From Gammaproteobacteria bacterium (GTDB taxonomy: Bacteria > Pseudomonadota > Gammaproteobacteria > Nevskiales > Nevskiaceae), in the NCBI GenBank assembly GCA_026398875.1, contig JAPLSB010000007.1, positions 1-60,531 of the forward strand: a stretch of DNA of 60,531 bases, written 5' to 3'. Numbering within the stretch: the first letter of the stretch is position 1; each line of letters opens with the position of its first letter. The position numbers and the translations under genes are program-made. This document shows, piece by piece, positions 28,946 to 40,215 of this stretch. The notes below the pieces were generated by a model. That model was not told where the DNA came from. It did no database searches and worked only from the letters and a program-made list of their open reading frames with translations.

Positions 28946-29734
28946 CTAGGCAATCGCCAGCGCGATCAGGAACTGCAGGGTCCGGTACACGCAGAGATGG
29001 GCGGCGAACAGCATCGCCAGTGTCAGCACGGCCGCAAGCGTCGACCACCCCCAGCCCGCGCGGTAGGCACGCCGAAGGCTCATCACGGCATAGCCGATCA
29101 GCAGGGTGGGCAGCAGAGCAATTGCCACGGCATCCGGCAGCACCCCGAACAGGGGCTGCACCTGCATGAACAGCAGCACGAAGGTGAACAGGTGCAGGGC
29201 GACGATCACATGCTCGGCGAACCAGATCGTGCGGTCGCGCCTGAGCAGTGCCAGCGCCAGCGCCATGAACGGCACATGGACGATCAGCAGCAGCTTGCCG
29301 ACATTGCCGGAAGCGATTGCGTACGCGCCGGTGAACTGGGCAAGGGTTTCGCCACGCGCGGCCAACAGGGCATCGAGCAGCGGGCGGGTCCAGCGGCTGT
29401 GCACCTGATGGGTCTGGTCGACCAGCGTCAGATCGAAGTCACTCAATGACGGCGCCAGGAAATAGACCGCGTTGGCGATCAGGAACAGCGTCAGCGGGCT
29501 GATGTACTGCAGTCTGCGGCCGTCGATCCAGGCGCGGCTCATGACGCCGGGGCGAATCACCAGCGCCAGCAGCGAGCGCCAGAACCGGCCATCGAGCGAG
29601 GTCAGTTCCGTGAAGAAACCGAGCAGCAGCGTGATGACGCGGCGATCCTGATCGTGCAGCGCCTTCTGGCCGCAAGCAGCGCAGTACGGGCCGGTCAGCG
29701 GCGCCTCGCAGTTGCGGCAGGCGGGCGTTGTCAT
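28946..29734 (-). CDS. DUF3667 membrane protein
   Basis: 262 residues. N-terminal zinc-ribbon-like CRNCEAPLTGPYCAACGQ, then DUF3667 (FTELTSLDGRFWRSLLALVIRPG, WIDGRRLQYISPLTLFLIANAVYFL) and about four or five membrane helices. Function unknown. Its ATG overlaps the tdk stop by 4 bp, so it is co-translated after thymidine kinase. Confidence 0.85.
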   Translation of the reverse strand: MTTPACRNCEAPLTGPYCAACGQKALHDQDRRVITLLLGFFTELTSLDGRFWRSLLALVIRPGVMSRAWIDGRRLQYISPLTLFLIANAVYFLAPSLSDFDLTLVDQTHQVHSRWTRPLLDALLAARGETLAQFTGAYAIASGNVGKLLLIVHVPFMALALALLRRDRTIWFAEHVIVALHLFTFVLLFMQVQPLFGVLPDAVAIALLPTLLIGYAVMSLRRAYRAGWGWSTLAAVLTLAMLFAAHLCVYRTLQFLIALAIA

Positions 29735-30303
29735 CCGTTGCAGCTGCCGGTGTAGAAGCGCCGTGCGCAGACGGCCTCGTAACGATCCTCGCCACCGATC
29801 TCGACCTGCTCGCCGAACAGCGTCTGCTGGCCGGATGCATCGAAGCGCAGATTCATCGTCGCCTTGCGGCCGCAGCGGCAGACGGTCTTCATCTCTTCCA
29901 GGTCATCGGCCACGGTCAGCAGCGCGCGCGAGCCGGGAAAGGCGTCACCGCGGAAATCGCTGCGGATGCCATAGCAGATCACCGGAATGCCGCGCAGGTG
30001 CGCGATCCGGTGCAGCTGCACGACCTGCGCTTCGCTGAGGAACTGGGCTTCGTCGATCAGCACGCAGGCCGGTGCAGCGCGAACGGCGTACAGCGCTTCG
30101 AAGTCGGTGCTTGCCGAATAGGCTTCCGCTTCGCGCGCCAGACCCAGACGCGAAGCAATGCGGCCGTAGCCTGAGCGCACGTCGAGTGCCGAGGTGAACA
30201 GCTCGACCTGCTGGCCACGCTCCTCGTAGTTGTGCGCGACTTGCAGCAGCGCCGTGGACTTGCCGGCGTTCATCGCGGCGTAGCGGAAGTACAGCTTGGC
30301 CAT
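29731..30303 (-). CDS. tdk: Thymidine kinase
   Basis: 190 residues, the normal bacterial type II length. Phosphorylates thymidine with ATP (salvage). P-loop RYAAMNAGKSTALLQ, DEAQFLSEAQVVQLHRIA with the catalytic acidic residues, and a zinc-binding CRCGRKATMNLRF. It ends overlapping DUF3667 and faces away from prpR by a short 63-bp gap on the same strand. Confidence 0.93.
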   Translation of the reverse strand: MAKLYFRYAAMNAGKSTALLQVAHNYEERGQQVELFTSALDVRSGYGRIASRLGLAREAEAYSASTDFEALYAVRAAPACVLIDEAQFLSEAQVVQLHRIAHLRGIPVICYGIRSDFRGDAFPGSRALLTVADDLEEMKTVCRCGRKATMNLRFDASGQQTLFGEQVEIGGEDRYEAVCARRFYTGSCNG

Positions 30304-30366
30304 CGGGGCAGGGGATGCGGTCGGTGCGCGATGTTCGCATGCGGCTGGTCCTTTGCACCTGCCGGA

Positions 30367-31980
<1,614 letters not shown>

Positions 31981-31983
31981 TAT

Positions 31984-32016
31984 GTTTCATGCAACGTCGC
32001 GCGTGTTTCATGAAAC
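31984..32016. promoter_or_regulatory. Putative PrpR binding sites
   Basis: GTTTCATGAAAC (32005-32016, perfect palindrome) and GTTTCATGCAAC (31984-31995), offset by 21 bp, i.e. two helical turns. They lie immediately upstream of prpR and about 120 bp before the prpB promoter, as expected for enhancer sites. Confidence 0.7.
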
Positions 32017-32137
32017 TGGCGCGCGCTGCGGACCTCGCCGGCACAGGATGCTGCGGGATGCGCAGGTAATTCTGAAAAACCAATCAATACAGGAGCTTGA
32101 CGCGTCTTTCCGAAGATTGCGCCGGCTTGTGTGGCGC

Positions 32138-32153
32138 TGGCACGCGTCTTGAG
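32138..32153 (+). promoter_or_regulatory. Sigma-54-type promoter of prpBC-acnD
   Basis: TGGCAC-GCGTC-TTGAG. The -24 box is consensus and the spacing correct; the -12 box has GA in place of GC. It is about 90 bp before the prpB start and downstream of the PrpR palindromes. Confidence 0.6.
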
Positions 32154-32239
32154 TAAGGACGGCACCCGTCAACACCGGCGGGTCTTCGCGGCGCCTGATC
32201 CTGGCGCGCGTCGCCCGCCTGACATTCGAGGAGCTGCTC

Positions 32240-33124
32240 ATGACGTCTTCCGCCGGTGCCCGTTTCCGTGCTGCGCTCGCTGCCGAAAAGCCGCTGCAGG
32301 TGATCGGCGCGATCAACGCCAACCACGCGCTGCTGGCCAAGCGCGCCGGCTTCAAGGCGATCTACCTGTCCGGTGGCGGCGTGGCCGCCGGTTCGCTCGG
32401 TCTGCCGGATCTCGGCATCAACACGCTCGACGACGTGCTGACCGACACCCGCCGCATCACCGATGTCTGCGACCTGCCGCTGCTGGTCGACATCGACACC
32501 GGCTTCGGTGCTTCCGCCTTCAACATCGAGCGCACCGTGAAGTCGCTGATCAAGGCCGGTGCCGCCGCCTGCCATATCGAGGATCAGGTTGGCGCCAAGC
32601 GCTGCGGCCATCGCCCGGGCAAGGAAATCGTGGCGAAGGACGAGATGGTCGACCGCGTCAAGGCAGCGGCTGATGCCAAGACCGATGCCGATTTCTTCAT
32701 CATTGCCCGCACCGACGCGATCCAGGCCGAAGGCGTCGACGCGGCGATCGAACGTTCGATTGCCTGCGTGGAAGCCGGCGCCGACGGCATCTTCGCCGAG
32801 GCCGCCTACGACCTCGCGACCTACCAGCGCTTTGTCGATGCCGTGAAGGTGCCGGTGCTCGCCAACATCACCGAGTTCGGCGCAACGCCGCTGTTCACGC
32901 GTGACGAGCTGGCCTCGGTCGGTGTGGCCATCCAGCTGTATCCGCTGAGCGCTTTCCGGGCCGCTAACAAGGCGGCGGAAGCGGTCTACCAGTCGGTGCG
33001 CGCCAATGGCCACCAGAAGGACGTCATCGAACTGATGCAGACCCGCGCCGAGCTGTATGACCGGATCGGCTACCACGCGTTCGAGAGCCGTCTCGACGCG
33101 CTGTTCGCTGCCAAGAAGAAGTGA
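32240..33124 (+). CDS. prpB: 2-methylisocitrate lyase
   Basis: 294 residues; the ATG is preceded by GAGGAG. It cleaves 2-methylisocitrate to pyruvate and succinate, the last step of the methylcitrate cycle. Signatures: [27 protein letters not shown], and [12 protein letters not shown], the PrpB version of the isocitrate-lyase KKCGH loop with the catalytic cysteine. First gene of the prpB-prpC-acnD operon. Confidence 0.95.
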   Translation: MTSSAGARFRAALAAEKPLQVIGAINANHALLAKRAGFKAIYLSGGGVAAGSLGLPDLGINTLDDVLTDTRRITDVCDLPLLVDIDTGFGASAFNIERTVKSLIKAGAAACHIEDQVGAKRCGHRPGKEIVAKDEMVDRVKAAADAKTDADFFIIARTDAIQAEGVDAAIERSIACVEAGADGIFAEAAYDLATYQRFVDAVKVPVLANITEFGATPLFTRDELASVGVAIQLYPLSAFRAANKAAEAVYQSVRANGHQKDVIELMQTRAELYDRIGYHAFESRLDALFAAKKK

Positions 33125-33135
33125 CCCGGAGGGTC

Positions 33136-33155
33136 ATCCCGGCGAAAGCCGGGAT
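33136..33155. repeat. Short intergenic hairpin between prpB and prpC
   Basis: ATCCCGGC-GAAA-GCCGGGAT, an 8-bp stem with a GAAA tetraloop, followed by a smaller CCCG/CGGG hairpin near 33185-33199. A common type of proteobacterial intergenic palindrome, perhaps an mRNA-stability element within the operon. Confidence 0.6.
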
Positions 33156-33224
33156 CCAGTTGCCCCGCTAGTTCAGAAAACGACTCCCGCTTCGTCGGGA
33201 ACGACATCAACACGGAGACCGAAG

Positions 33225-34382
33225 ATGAGCGACACCCCAGCCGCCCCTGGCTTCAAGCCGAAGAAGTCCGTTGCGCTGTCCGGCACCGCCGCCGGCAACA
33301 CCGCGCTGTGCACCGTCGGCCGCACCGGCAATGACCTGCACTACCGGGGCTACGACATCCTCGATGTCGCATCGGCCTGCGAATTCGAGGAAATCGCCCA
33401 TCTGCTGGTGCACGGCAAGCTGCCGAACGCCGCCGAACTGAAGGCCTACAAGACCAAGCTGAAGTCGCTGCGCGGCCTGCCGGCTGCGGTCAAGAGCGTG
33501 CTGGAGCAGCTGCCGGCCGCCTCGCATCCGATGGACGTGATGCGCACCGGCGTCTCGGCACTCGGCTGCGTGCTGCCGGAGAAGGATGACCACAACCATC
33601 CGGGCGCCCGCGATATCGCCGACAAGCTGATGGCTTCGCTCGGCTCGATGCTGCTGTACTGGTACCACTACAGCCACAACGGCAACATCATCGATGTGGA
33701 GACCGACGACGATTCGATCGGCGGCCACTTCCTGCACCTGCTGCACGGCGAGAAGCCGCGCGACAGCTGGGTCAAGGCGATGCACACCTCGCTGGTGCTG
33801 TACGCCGAGCACGAGTTCAATGCCTCGACGTTCACCAGCCGCGTGATCGCCGGCACCGGTTCCGACATGTACTCGGCCATCGCCGGCGGCATCGGCGCGC
33901 TGCGCGGCCCGAAGCATGGCGGCGCCAACGAAGTGGCCTTCGAGATCCAGAAGCGCTACGACAATCCGGACGAAGCGGAAGCCGACATCAAGGCCCGCGT
34001 CGAGAAGAAGGAAGTGGTGATCGGCTTCGGCCACCCGGTCTACACGGTCAGCGATCCGCGCAACAAGGTGATCAAGCAGGTCGCCAAGGACCTGTCAGTT
34101 GAAGTCGGCAGCACCAAGATGTTCGACATCGCCGAGCGGCTGGAAACGGTGATGTGGGACATCAAGAAGATGTTCCCGAACCTCGACTGGTTCAGTGCCG
34201 TCAGCTACCACATGATGGGCGTGCCGACCGCGATGTTCACGCCGCTGTTCGTCATTGCCCGCACCAGTGGCTGGAGCGCGCACGTCATCGAACAGCGCAT
34301 CGACGGCAAGATCATCCGTCCGAGCGCGAACTATGTCGGGCCGGAAGACCTGACGTTCGTGCCGCTGAAGGATCGGAAGTAA
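33225..34382 (+). CDS. prpC: 2-methylcitrate synthase
   Basis: 385 residues from [14 protein letters not shown] (ATG 33225, preceded by GGAGA). Condenses propionyl-CoA with oxaloacetate. The short citrate-synthase form: [63 protein letters not shown] and VIGFGHPVY hold the catalytic histidines. Its context between prpB and acnD identifies it as PrpC rather than GltA. Confidence 0.95.
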   Translation: MSDTPAAPGFKPKKSVALSGTAAGNTALCTVGRTGNDLHYRGYDILDVASACEFEEIAHLLVHGKLPNAAELKAYKTKLKSLRGLPAAVKSVLEQLPAASHPMDVMRTGVSALGCVLPEKDDHNHPGARDIADKLMASLGSMLLYWYHYSHNGNIIDVETDDDSIGGHFLHLLHGEKPRDSWVKAMHTSLVLYAEHEFNASTFTSRVIAGTGSDMYSAIAGGIGALRGPKHGGANEVAFEIQKRYDNPDEAEADIKARVEKKEVVIGFGHPVYTVSDPRNKVIKQVAKDLSVEVGSTKMFDIAERLETVMWDIKKMFPNLDWFSAVSYHMMGVPTAMFTPLFVIARTSGWSAHVIEQRIDGKIIRPSANYVGPEDLTFVPLKDRK

Positions 34383-34394
34383 AACCGTTGCGCG

Positions 34395-34493
34395 CCCTCT
34401 CCCGTCGGGAGAGGGCGGGGTGAGGGTCTCTCCACATCATGCTTCGGCATGATCGAAAAGACCCTCACCCAATCCTCTCCCGAGGGGAGAGGG
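34395..34493. repeat. Palindromic repeat of the CCCTCTCCC/GGGAGAGGG type, copy 2
   Basis: CCCTCTCCC-GTC-GGGAGAGGG, GGGGTGAGGG, a central hairpin ATCATGC-TTCG-GCATGAT, then ACCCTCACCC and TCCTCTCCCGAGGGGAGAGG. The same layout as the copy between tonB and exbB. It separates prpC from acnD. Confidence 0.75.
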
Positions 34494-34535
34494 CTCAGTT
34501 CCCCGAATTCGGCTGCACCGGATATCAATACGCCC

Positions 34536-37133
34536 ATGAATACCCAGTACCGCAAGAACCTTCCCGGCACGTCGCTCGACTACTTCGATGCCCGCGCCGC
34601 TGTCGATGCCATCAAGCCCGGTGCCTACGCGACCTTGCCGTACACCGCACGCGTGCACGCCGAGAATCTGGTGCGCAAGGGCGAGCCGGAAAAGGTCGCG
34701 GCGTATCTGGGTCAGCTGATCGAGCGCAAGCGCGATCTGGATTTCCCGTGGTTCCCGGTGCGCGTGGTCTGCCACGACATCCTCGGCCAGACCGCACTGG
34801 TCGATCTCGCCGGTCTGCGTGACGCGATCGCCGACATGGGCGGCGATCCGGCCAAGGTGAATCCGGTGGTGCCGGTGCAGCTGATCGTCGACCACTCGCT
34901 GGCAGTGGAGTACGGCGGCTTCGACAAGGATGCGTTTGCCAAGAACCGTGCAGTGGAGGATCGCCGCAACGACGATCGATTCCACTTCATCGACTGGACC
35001 AAGAAGGCGTTCAAGAACATGGAAGTGATCCCGCCGGGCAACGGGATCATGCATCAGATCAACCTCGAAAGAATGAGCCCTGTGGTCTACACGCAGGACG
35101 GTGTCGCGTTCCCGGACACCTGCGTCGGCACCGACAGCCACACGCCGCATGTCGATGCGCTGGGCGTCATCGCGATCGGCGTCGGCGGCCTGGAAGCCGA
35201 GAACGTGATGCTGGGCCGCGCCTCGTGGATGCGCCTGCCGGACATCACCGGTGTCGAGCTGACCGGCAAGCCGGGCCCGGGCATCACCGCGACCGACGTG
35301 GTGCTGGCGCTGACCGAATTCCTGCGCAAGGAAAAGGTCGTTGGCCACTACCTGGAATTCCGCGGGCCGGGCGCTGCCGCGCTGACGCTGGGCGATCGCG
35401 CGACGATCTCCAACATGGCTCCGGAATACGGTGCCACGGCGGCGATGTTCTTCATCGACCAGAACACCATCGACTATCTCAAGCTGACCGGCCGCTCTGA
35501 CGAGCAGGTCAAGCTGGTCGAAACCTATGCCAAGCACTGCGGCCTGTGGGCCGATGATCTGAAGACCGCCCAGTACGAGCGCGTGCTGACGTTCGATCTC
35601 GGCACCGTGGTCCGCAACATGGCCGGGCCGAGCAACCCGCACAAGCGCCTGCCTACCTCGGCATTGGCCGAGCGTGGCATCGCAGCACCCTGGGAACTGC
35701 CGGCTGACGGCAAGATGCCGGATGGCGCGGTGATCATCGCCGCGATCACCAGCTGCACCAACACCTCGAACCCGCGCAACGTGATCGCTGCCGGCCTGCT
35801 GGCCCGCAACGCGAACAAGGCCGGCCTGACCCGCAAGCCCTGGGTGAAGTCGTCGCTGGCACCCGGCTCGAAGGTCGTCGAAAGCTATCTGAAGGATGCA
35901 CAGCTGCTCGGCGAACTTGAAGCGCTTGGCTTCGGCATCGTCGCGTTCGCCTGCACCACCTGCAACGGCATGAGCGGTGCGCTGGATCCGAAGATCCAGC
36001 AGGAAATCATCGACCGCGATCTGTACGCGACTGCCGTGCTGTCCGGCAACCGCAACTTCGATGGCCGCATCCATCCGTATGCCAAGCAGGCTTTCCTGGC
36101 TTCACCGCCGCTGGTCGTTGCCTACGCGATTGCCGGCACCGTGCGCTTCGACATCGAAAAGGACGTGCTCGGTCTCGACAAGGACGGCAAGCCGGTCACG
36201 CTCAAGGACATCTGGCCGACCGATGCCGAGATCGACGCCGTGGTCGCGAAGTCGGTCAACCCGACGCAGTTCCGCGCGGTTTACGAGCCGATGTTCAGAA
36301 AGGAAGCCGACGACGGCAAGTCGATCAGCCCGCTGTATGCCTGGCGCGAAATGAGCACCTACATCCGCCGTCCGCCGTACTGGGAAGGTGCCCTCGCTGG
36401 CGTCCGTACGCTGAAGGGCCTGCGCCCGCTGGCAGTGTTGCCGGACAACATCACGACTGACCACTTGAGCCCGTCGAACGCGATCATGATGGACAGTGCA
36501 GCCGGTGAGTACCTGCACAAGATGGGCGTGCCGGAAGAGGACTTCAATTCCTACGCAACGCATCGCGGTGATCACCTGACCGCGCAGCGCGCGACCTTCG
36601 CGAACCCGCAGCTGGTCAACGAGATGGCGATCGTCGACGGCAAGGTCAAGAAGGGTTCGCTCGCGAGAGTCGAGCCGGACGGCAAGGTCGTACGCATGTG
36701 GGAAGCGATCGAAACCTACATGGAGCGCAAGCAGCCGCTGATCATCGTCGCCGGTGCCGACTACGGCCAGGGCAGCTCGCGTGACTGGGCGGCCAAGGGC
36801 GTGCGTCTGGCCGGCGTCGAAGTGATCGCCGCCGAAGGCTTCGAGCGCATCCACCGCACCAACCTGATCGGCATGGGCGTGCTGCCGCTGGAGTTCAAGC
36901 CGGGCACGACGCGCCTGACGCTGGGGCTCGATGGCACCGAGACCTACGACGTCGAAGGCAAGCTCGCGCCGCGCACGACGCTGACCCTGGTCGTCACCCG
37001 CAAGAACGGCGAGCGCGTCGAAGTGCCGATGACCTGCCGTCTGGATTCGGACGAGGAAGTGCTGGTCTACGAAGCGGGCGGCGTGCTGCAGCGCTTCGCG
37101 ATGGACTTCCTGGCCTCGAACAAGGCCGCCTGA
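34536..37133 (+). CDS. acnD: Fe/S-dependent 2-methylisocitrate dehydratase AcnD
   Basis: 865 residues from MNTQYRKNLPGTSLDYFDAR (ATG 34536). AcnD dehydrates 2-methylcitrate to 2-methylaconitate (trans isomer in characterised systems). The 4Fe-4S cysteines lie in TSCTNTSNPRN and ACTTCNGMSG; the C-terminal swivel domain has DNITTDHLSPSNAI and YGQGSSRDWAAKG. The N-terminal LDYFDARAAVDAIKPGAYATLPYT distinguishes AcnD from AcnA. The usual partner prpF is not next to it: the gene is followed by a terminator. Confidence 0.93.
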   Translation: MNTQYRKNLPGTSLDYFDARAAVDAIKPGAYATLPYTARVHAENLVRKGEPEKVAAYLGQLIERKRDLDFPWFPVRVVCHDILGQTALVDLAGLRDAIADMGGDPAKVNPVVPVQLIVDHSLAVEYGGFDKDAFAKNRAVEDRRNDDRFHFIDWTKKAFKNMEVIPPGNGIMHQINLERMSPVVYTQDGVAFPDTCVGTDSHTPHVDALGVIAIGVGGLEAENVMLGRASWMRLPDITGVELTGKPGPGITATDVVLALTEFLRKEKVVGHYLEFRGPGAAALTLGDRATISNMAPEYGATAAMFFIDQNTIDYLKLTGRSDEQVKLVETYAKHCGLWADDLKTAQYERVLTFDLGTVVRNMAGPSNPHKRLPTSALAERGIAAPWELPADGKMPDGAVIIAAITSCTNTSNPRNVIAAGLLARNANKAGLTRKPWVKSSLAPGSKVVESYLKDAQLLGELEALGFGIVAFACTTCNGMSGALDPKIQQEIIDRDLYATAVLSGNRNFDGRIHPYAKQAFLASPPLVVAYAIAGTVRFDIEKDVLGLDKDGKPVTLKDIWPTDAEIDAVVAKSVNPTQFRAVYEPMFRKEADDGKSISPLYAWREMSTYIRRPPYWEGALAGVRTLKGLRPLAVLPDNITTDHLSPSNAIMMDSAAGEYLHKMGVPEEDFNSYATHRGDHLTAQRATFANPQLVNEMAIVDGKVKKGSLARVEPDGKVVRMWEAIETYMERKQPLIIVAGADYGQGSSRDWAAKGVRLAGVEVIAAEGFERIHRTNLIGMGVLPLEFKPGTTRLTLGLDGTETYDVEGKLAPRTTLTLVVTRKNGERVEVPMTCRLDSDEEVLVYEAGGVLQRFAMDFLASNKAA

Positions 37134-37175
37134 GGTACAAGCCGGACGGCCCTGCGCGACTCCCGCATGGCCAAC

Positions 37176-37204
37176 AAAAAGCCCCGCCTGGTGCGGGGCT
37201 TTTT
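37176..37204. terminator. Bidirectional rho-independent terminator
   Basis: AAAAAGCCCCGC-CTGGT-GCGGGGCTTTTT: a 12-bp perfect stem whose flanks give a U-tract on either strand. It ends the prp operon and the convergent phytase-like gene. Confidence 0.92.
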
Positions 37205-37222
37205 GTTTTCGTCAGCTGCGTC

Positions 37223-38482
37223 TTACGGGCAGCTGCGGAACTGCTGCGCCTGAAACTCCGGCAGGTCGGCGGCGTCGATGCCGAACACGAACATCTTCGA
37301 CGGCTGGTTGGCGAAGAAATCGTTGTCGGCAGTGACCAGCAGCGTGCGCTGGCCGGTCGGCAAGGTCGGTCCGAACGCGAGGCCTTCGATCTTCTCGGGG
37401 AAGCCGGCGCCGGCCAGGCCATAGGCCGGGTCGAGCAGGTCAATGAACAGCGTCTTGGCGACCGGCACGATCTCGGCCGGCACGCCGGTCGACGGCAGCG
37501 ACTTGATGTTGCGGATGTCGCTGGCGGCGCTGAGGTCGATCTTGTAGATGCGCTTGAACTGCGCGCCAGCACCGGCGCGACCGTCGCGCTCGATGACCAG
37601 GAAGCGCTGGTCGTCGATCGCCAGGATCTCGTTCAGGCCGTTGCTGGCCGCTTCGAGCGGGTAATAGAACTCGCGCAGTGCGCCCGTCGCCAGCGTCACT
37701 TCGACCAGCCGGGCGCCGGTACTGACGCGGGCATTGCCGGCGCCGAGCGCGCCGTCCTGCAGCAGCGCGTTCTGCATCAGGCCGTAGAGCTTGCTGCCGT
37801 CCGGGCTGATCGCCAGGCCTTCCATGCCGCGGTTCGACTGCCGGCCGGCGGCGTTCTGGTTCAGTTCGTTGGCCGGTACCGACGACGGCGCGTCGATCTG
37901 CAGCTTGTTCGGCAGCTTGACGATGCGATTGCGGCGACCGGTGGCGAGATCGAAGCCGTACAGGTAAGGGCCGTACTCATCGGAGATGTAGGCCGTCGTG
38001 CCGCAAGCATCGACACGGATGCCTTCGGGATCGAAGCGCAGGCTGTCGCTGGAGCCGGTCGGGTCGAACGCGGCATTGCTGCCGGTGAACGGCTGGCCGG
38101 CTTCGTTGCTGAGCAGCAGCGTGCCGGTGACGGCCGGCGAGAACTGGAAGGCGTTCGCACCGTACGGCGCGATCTGGCGGACGCCGATGTCGATCCGGTA
38201 CAGGCGGTCGACGTAGGTCGTTGCGCCATCGGCCGGCCCACGGTCCGGCGCCGCGACGAAGCGCTGGCCGCGACCGGTGTAGGCGATCGCCGAACCGAAG
38301 CCGCCGATCTGGTTCTTCAGCGTCACGCCATCTTCCAGCAGGCCGGTGAAGCCGGACTGGTCGGTGGCGGTGCCGGCAATCGCGCCGGTGCCGATCAGGG
38401 TGACAGCTGCGGATGCGCTGCCGAGCGGCAGGCTGCCGGCAACTGCGAGGGTGACGAGGCAATGGCGCAGACGGACATTCAT
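37223..38482 (-). CDS. Esterase-like activity of phytase family protein
   Basis: 419 residues from MNVRLRHCLVTLAVAGS, whose signal peptide ends at GSASA. The rest matches the beta-propeller 'esterase-like activity of phytase' family (PF13449 type): GRGQRFVAAPDRGPADG, DPEGIRVDACGTTAYISDEYGPYLYGFDL, NRGMEGLAISPDG, KIEGLAFGPTLPTGQRTLLVTADNDF. Probably periplasmic; the enzymatic role is unproven for most members. Divergent from the glycine-riboswitch/gcv operon. Confidence 0.87.
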   Translation of the reverse strand: MNVRLRHCLVTLAVAGSLPLGSASAAVTLIGTGAIAGTATDQSGFTGLLEDGVTLKNQIGGFGSAIAYTGRGQRFVAAPDRGPADGATTYVDRLYRIDIGVRQIAPYGANAFQFSPAVTGTLLLSNEAGQPFTGSNAAFDPTGSSDSLRFDPEGIRVDACGTTAYISDEYGPYLYGFDLATGRRNRIVKLPNKLQIDAPSSVPANELNQNAAGRQSNRGMEGLAISPDGSKLYGLMQNALLQDGALGAGNARVSTGARLVEVTLATGALREFYYPLEAASNGLNEILAIDDQRFLVIERDGRAGAGAQFKRIYKIDLSAASDIRNIKSLPSTGVPAEIVPVAKTLFIDLLDPAYGLAGAGFPEKIEGLAFGPTLPTGQRTLLVTADNDFFANQPSKMFVFGIDAADLPEFQAQQFRSCP

Positions 38483-38576
38483 CGAGGGACTCCGGGGCGG
38501 GACGAAGCGCGATAGTGGCGAGGCAAGATGAACTGCCAATGGCAGGCTCACGGGCGAACCGACTACACTTCACGTC

Positions 38577-38738
38577 GCAGGCAAGAGAGCCCGGAACCCC
38601 CGGCACCGAAGGCGCAATCCCCCCGGAATCGCTCAGGTCAAAGGATTGCCTGCTGTGGACACTCTGGAGAGCGCTCGCGAGGTTGGCGGGCCACCGAAGG
38701 CGCCAAACGCTCAGGTACGAAAGGACAGATGGGGGTGA
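38577..38738 (+). ncRNA. Tandem glycine riboswitch
   Basis: Two consecutive glycine-aptamer cores. Aptamer 1: AGAGAGCCCGG, GGCACCGAAGGCGCAA, CGCTCAGGTCAAAGGA, GGACACTCT. Aptamer 2: CTGGAGAGCG, CCACCGAAGGCGCCAA, CGCTCAGGTACGAAAGGACAG. These conserved blocks and their order are those of the gcvT-type glycine riboswitch. It lies about 300 nt upstream of gcvT and should switch the glycine-cleavage operon on when glycine is abundant. Confidence 0.93.
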
Positions 38739-38753
38739 GAAGCCACGGCTTTG

Positions 38754-38927
38754 CGAGCACTGCTCGCAGTGGCTTCGAACGCCGGCGCGACAGCGACGGC
38801 CGGGACACAGGTTCGAGCGATACGTGCACCCGTGGCTTCGAACGCCGGCGCGACAGCGACGGCCGGGGCACTGGAGCCACGAATCGGGTGCTGCCTTTTC
38901 GACCGCCGTCGCGCCAGCGACGGCCGG
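38754..38927. repeat. Hairpin and three ~63-bp tandem repeats in the gcvT leader
   Basis: The palindrome GCGAGCA-C-TGCTCGC (38754-38768) is followed by units starting at 38769, 38832 and 38894. The first two share a perfect 36-bp core beginning GTGGCTTCGAACGCCGGCG and ending GCGACGGCCGGG; the third is diverged. The array lies between the riboswitch and gcvT with no gene inside; the whole gene-free stretch runs from 38483 to 39040. Confidence 0.8.
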
Positions 38928-39040
38928 GCGGAAAAGCCGATCGAATGGACCGCGTTCTGGCCTGCTTCTGCCAACCCGAAAGCCCGCATCTTCATGCACG
39001 ATCGGCATGAACATCTTCGACCAGAAAACGGATCCGCAAC

Positions 39041-40123
39041 ATGCTGAAGCACACCGCGCTGCACGCCGAGCACCTGCGACTGGGTGCCCGCATGGTCGAT
39101 TTCGCTGGCTGGGACATGCCGATCCAGTACGCCTCGCAACTCGACGAGCACCACGCCGTGCGCGCGTCAGCCGGCATGTTCGACGTGGCGCACATGAGCG
39201 CGATCGATCTGATCGGCGCGCAGACTCGAGACCTGCTGCGCCATCTGCTGGCCAATGATGTCGGCCGGCTGCGCGACACCGGCAAGGCGCTGTACAGCTG
39301 CCTGCTCAATCACGCGGGCGGCGTCATCGATGACCTGATCGTCTATTTCATGGACGAAACCTGGTTCCGGCTGGTGGTCAACGCCGGCACCACCGACAAG
39401 GACCTCGCCTGGCTGCGCGCCGAAGCGCAGGCATTCGGCGTCGAGGTCCGTCACCGCAGCGATCTCGGCATCCTCGCCGTGCAGGGTCCGCATGCGCGCG
39501 AACGCGTGCATCCGCTGCTGCCGCCGGAACTCGCTCAGCGTGCCGGCGAAATGGCGCCATTCAGCGCCTCCTGGCATGGCGAACTGTTCGTCGGCCGGAC
39601 CGGCTACACCGGCGAGGACGGCTATGAACTGGTGTTGCCGCACGACGAGCTGCGCTGCATCTGGGCGGGCCTGCTGAATGCCGGCGTTACCCCCTGCGGC
39701 CTTGGCGCGCGCGACACGCTGCGCCTTGAAGCCGGCATGAATCTCTACGGGCAAGACATGGACGAAACGGTCAGCCCGCTCGAATGCGGTCTGGCCTGGA
39801 CCGTGTCGCTGACGGATACGCACCGACGCTTCATTGGCCGTGATCCACTGGAAGCGCAGCGGCTGAAGCCTGCGCGCAAGACCGTCGGTCTGGTGCTCGA
39901 AGGCCGTGGCGTGCTGCGCAGCCACATGGCGGTGCGCGCCGCCAACGGTGCTGGCGGCGAACTCACCAGCGGCGGTTATGCGCCGACCATGAAAGGCTCG
40001 ATTGCACTGGCACGAGTTGCTGCCGATGCGGTCGGCCCGTACGAGGTCGAGATTCGCGGCCAGTGGCATGCCGTTCGCGAAGTGAAGCCGCCGTTTGTCC
40101 GTCACGGCAAGGTGCTGGTCTGA
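39041..40123 (+). CDS. gcvT: Glycine cleavage system aminomethyltransferase (T protein)
   Basis: 360 residues. It transfers the methylene group from aminomethyl-lipoyl-H protein to tetrahydrofolate and releases ammonia. Signatures: HTALHAEHLRLGARMVDFAGWDMPIQY, GMFDVAHMSAIDL, VNAGTTDKDLAWL, GRTGYTGEDGYEL, GLGARDTLRLEAGMNLYGQDMDE and SGGYAPTMKGSIALARV. First gene of the gcv operon, downstream of the glycine riboswitch. Confidence 0.96.
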   Translation: MLKHTALHAEHLRLGARMVDFAGWDMPIQYASQLDEHHAVRASAGMFDVAHMSAIDLIGAQTRDLLRHLLANDVGRLRDTGKALYSCLLNHAGGVIDDLIVYFMDETWFRLVVNAGTTDKDLAWLRAEAQAFGVEVRHRSDLGILAVQGPHARERVHPLLPPELAQRAGEMAPFSASWHGELFVGRTGYTGEDGYELVLPHDELRCIWAGLLNAGVTPCGLGARDTLRLEAGMNLYGQDMDETVSPLECGLAWTVSLTDTHRRFIGRDPLEAQRLKPARKTVGLVLEGRGVLRSHMAVRAANGAGGELTSGGYAPTMKGSIALARVAADAVGPYEVEIRGQWHAVREVKPPFVRHGKVLV

Positions 40124-40215
40124 GCCCTCCCCATCCGCCGCAGGCGCTCGCGCCAGCGACCGTTTCCGATCACCTGGGCTGACCCGTCGGCCCATCCACA
40201 CACCGAGACTGATCC

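Noticed and set aside
38769..38927. CRISPR-like or phage attachment repeats upstream of gcvT
   Set aside because: Only three units with 36-bp cores and related 'spacers', no cas or integrase gene; better described as a tandem repeat in a leader.
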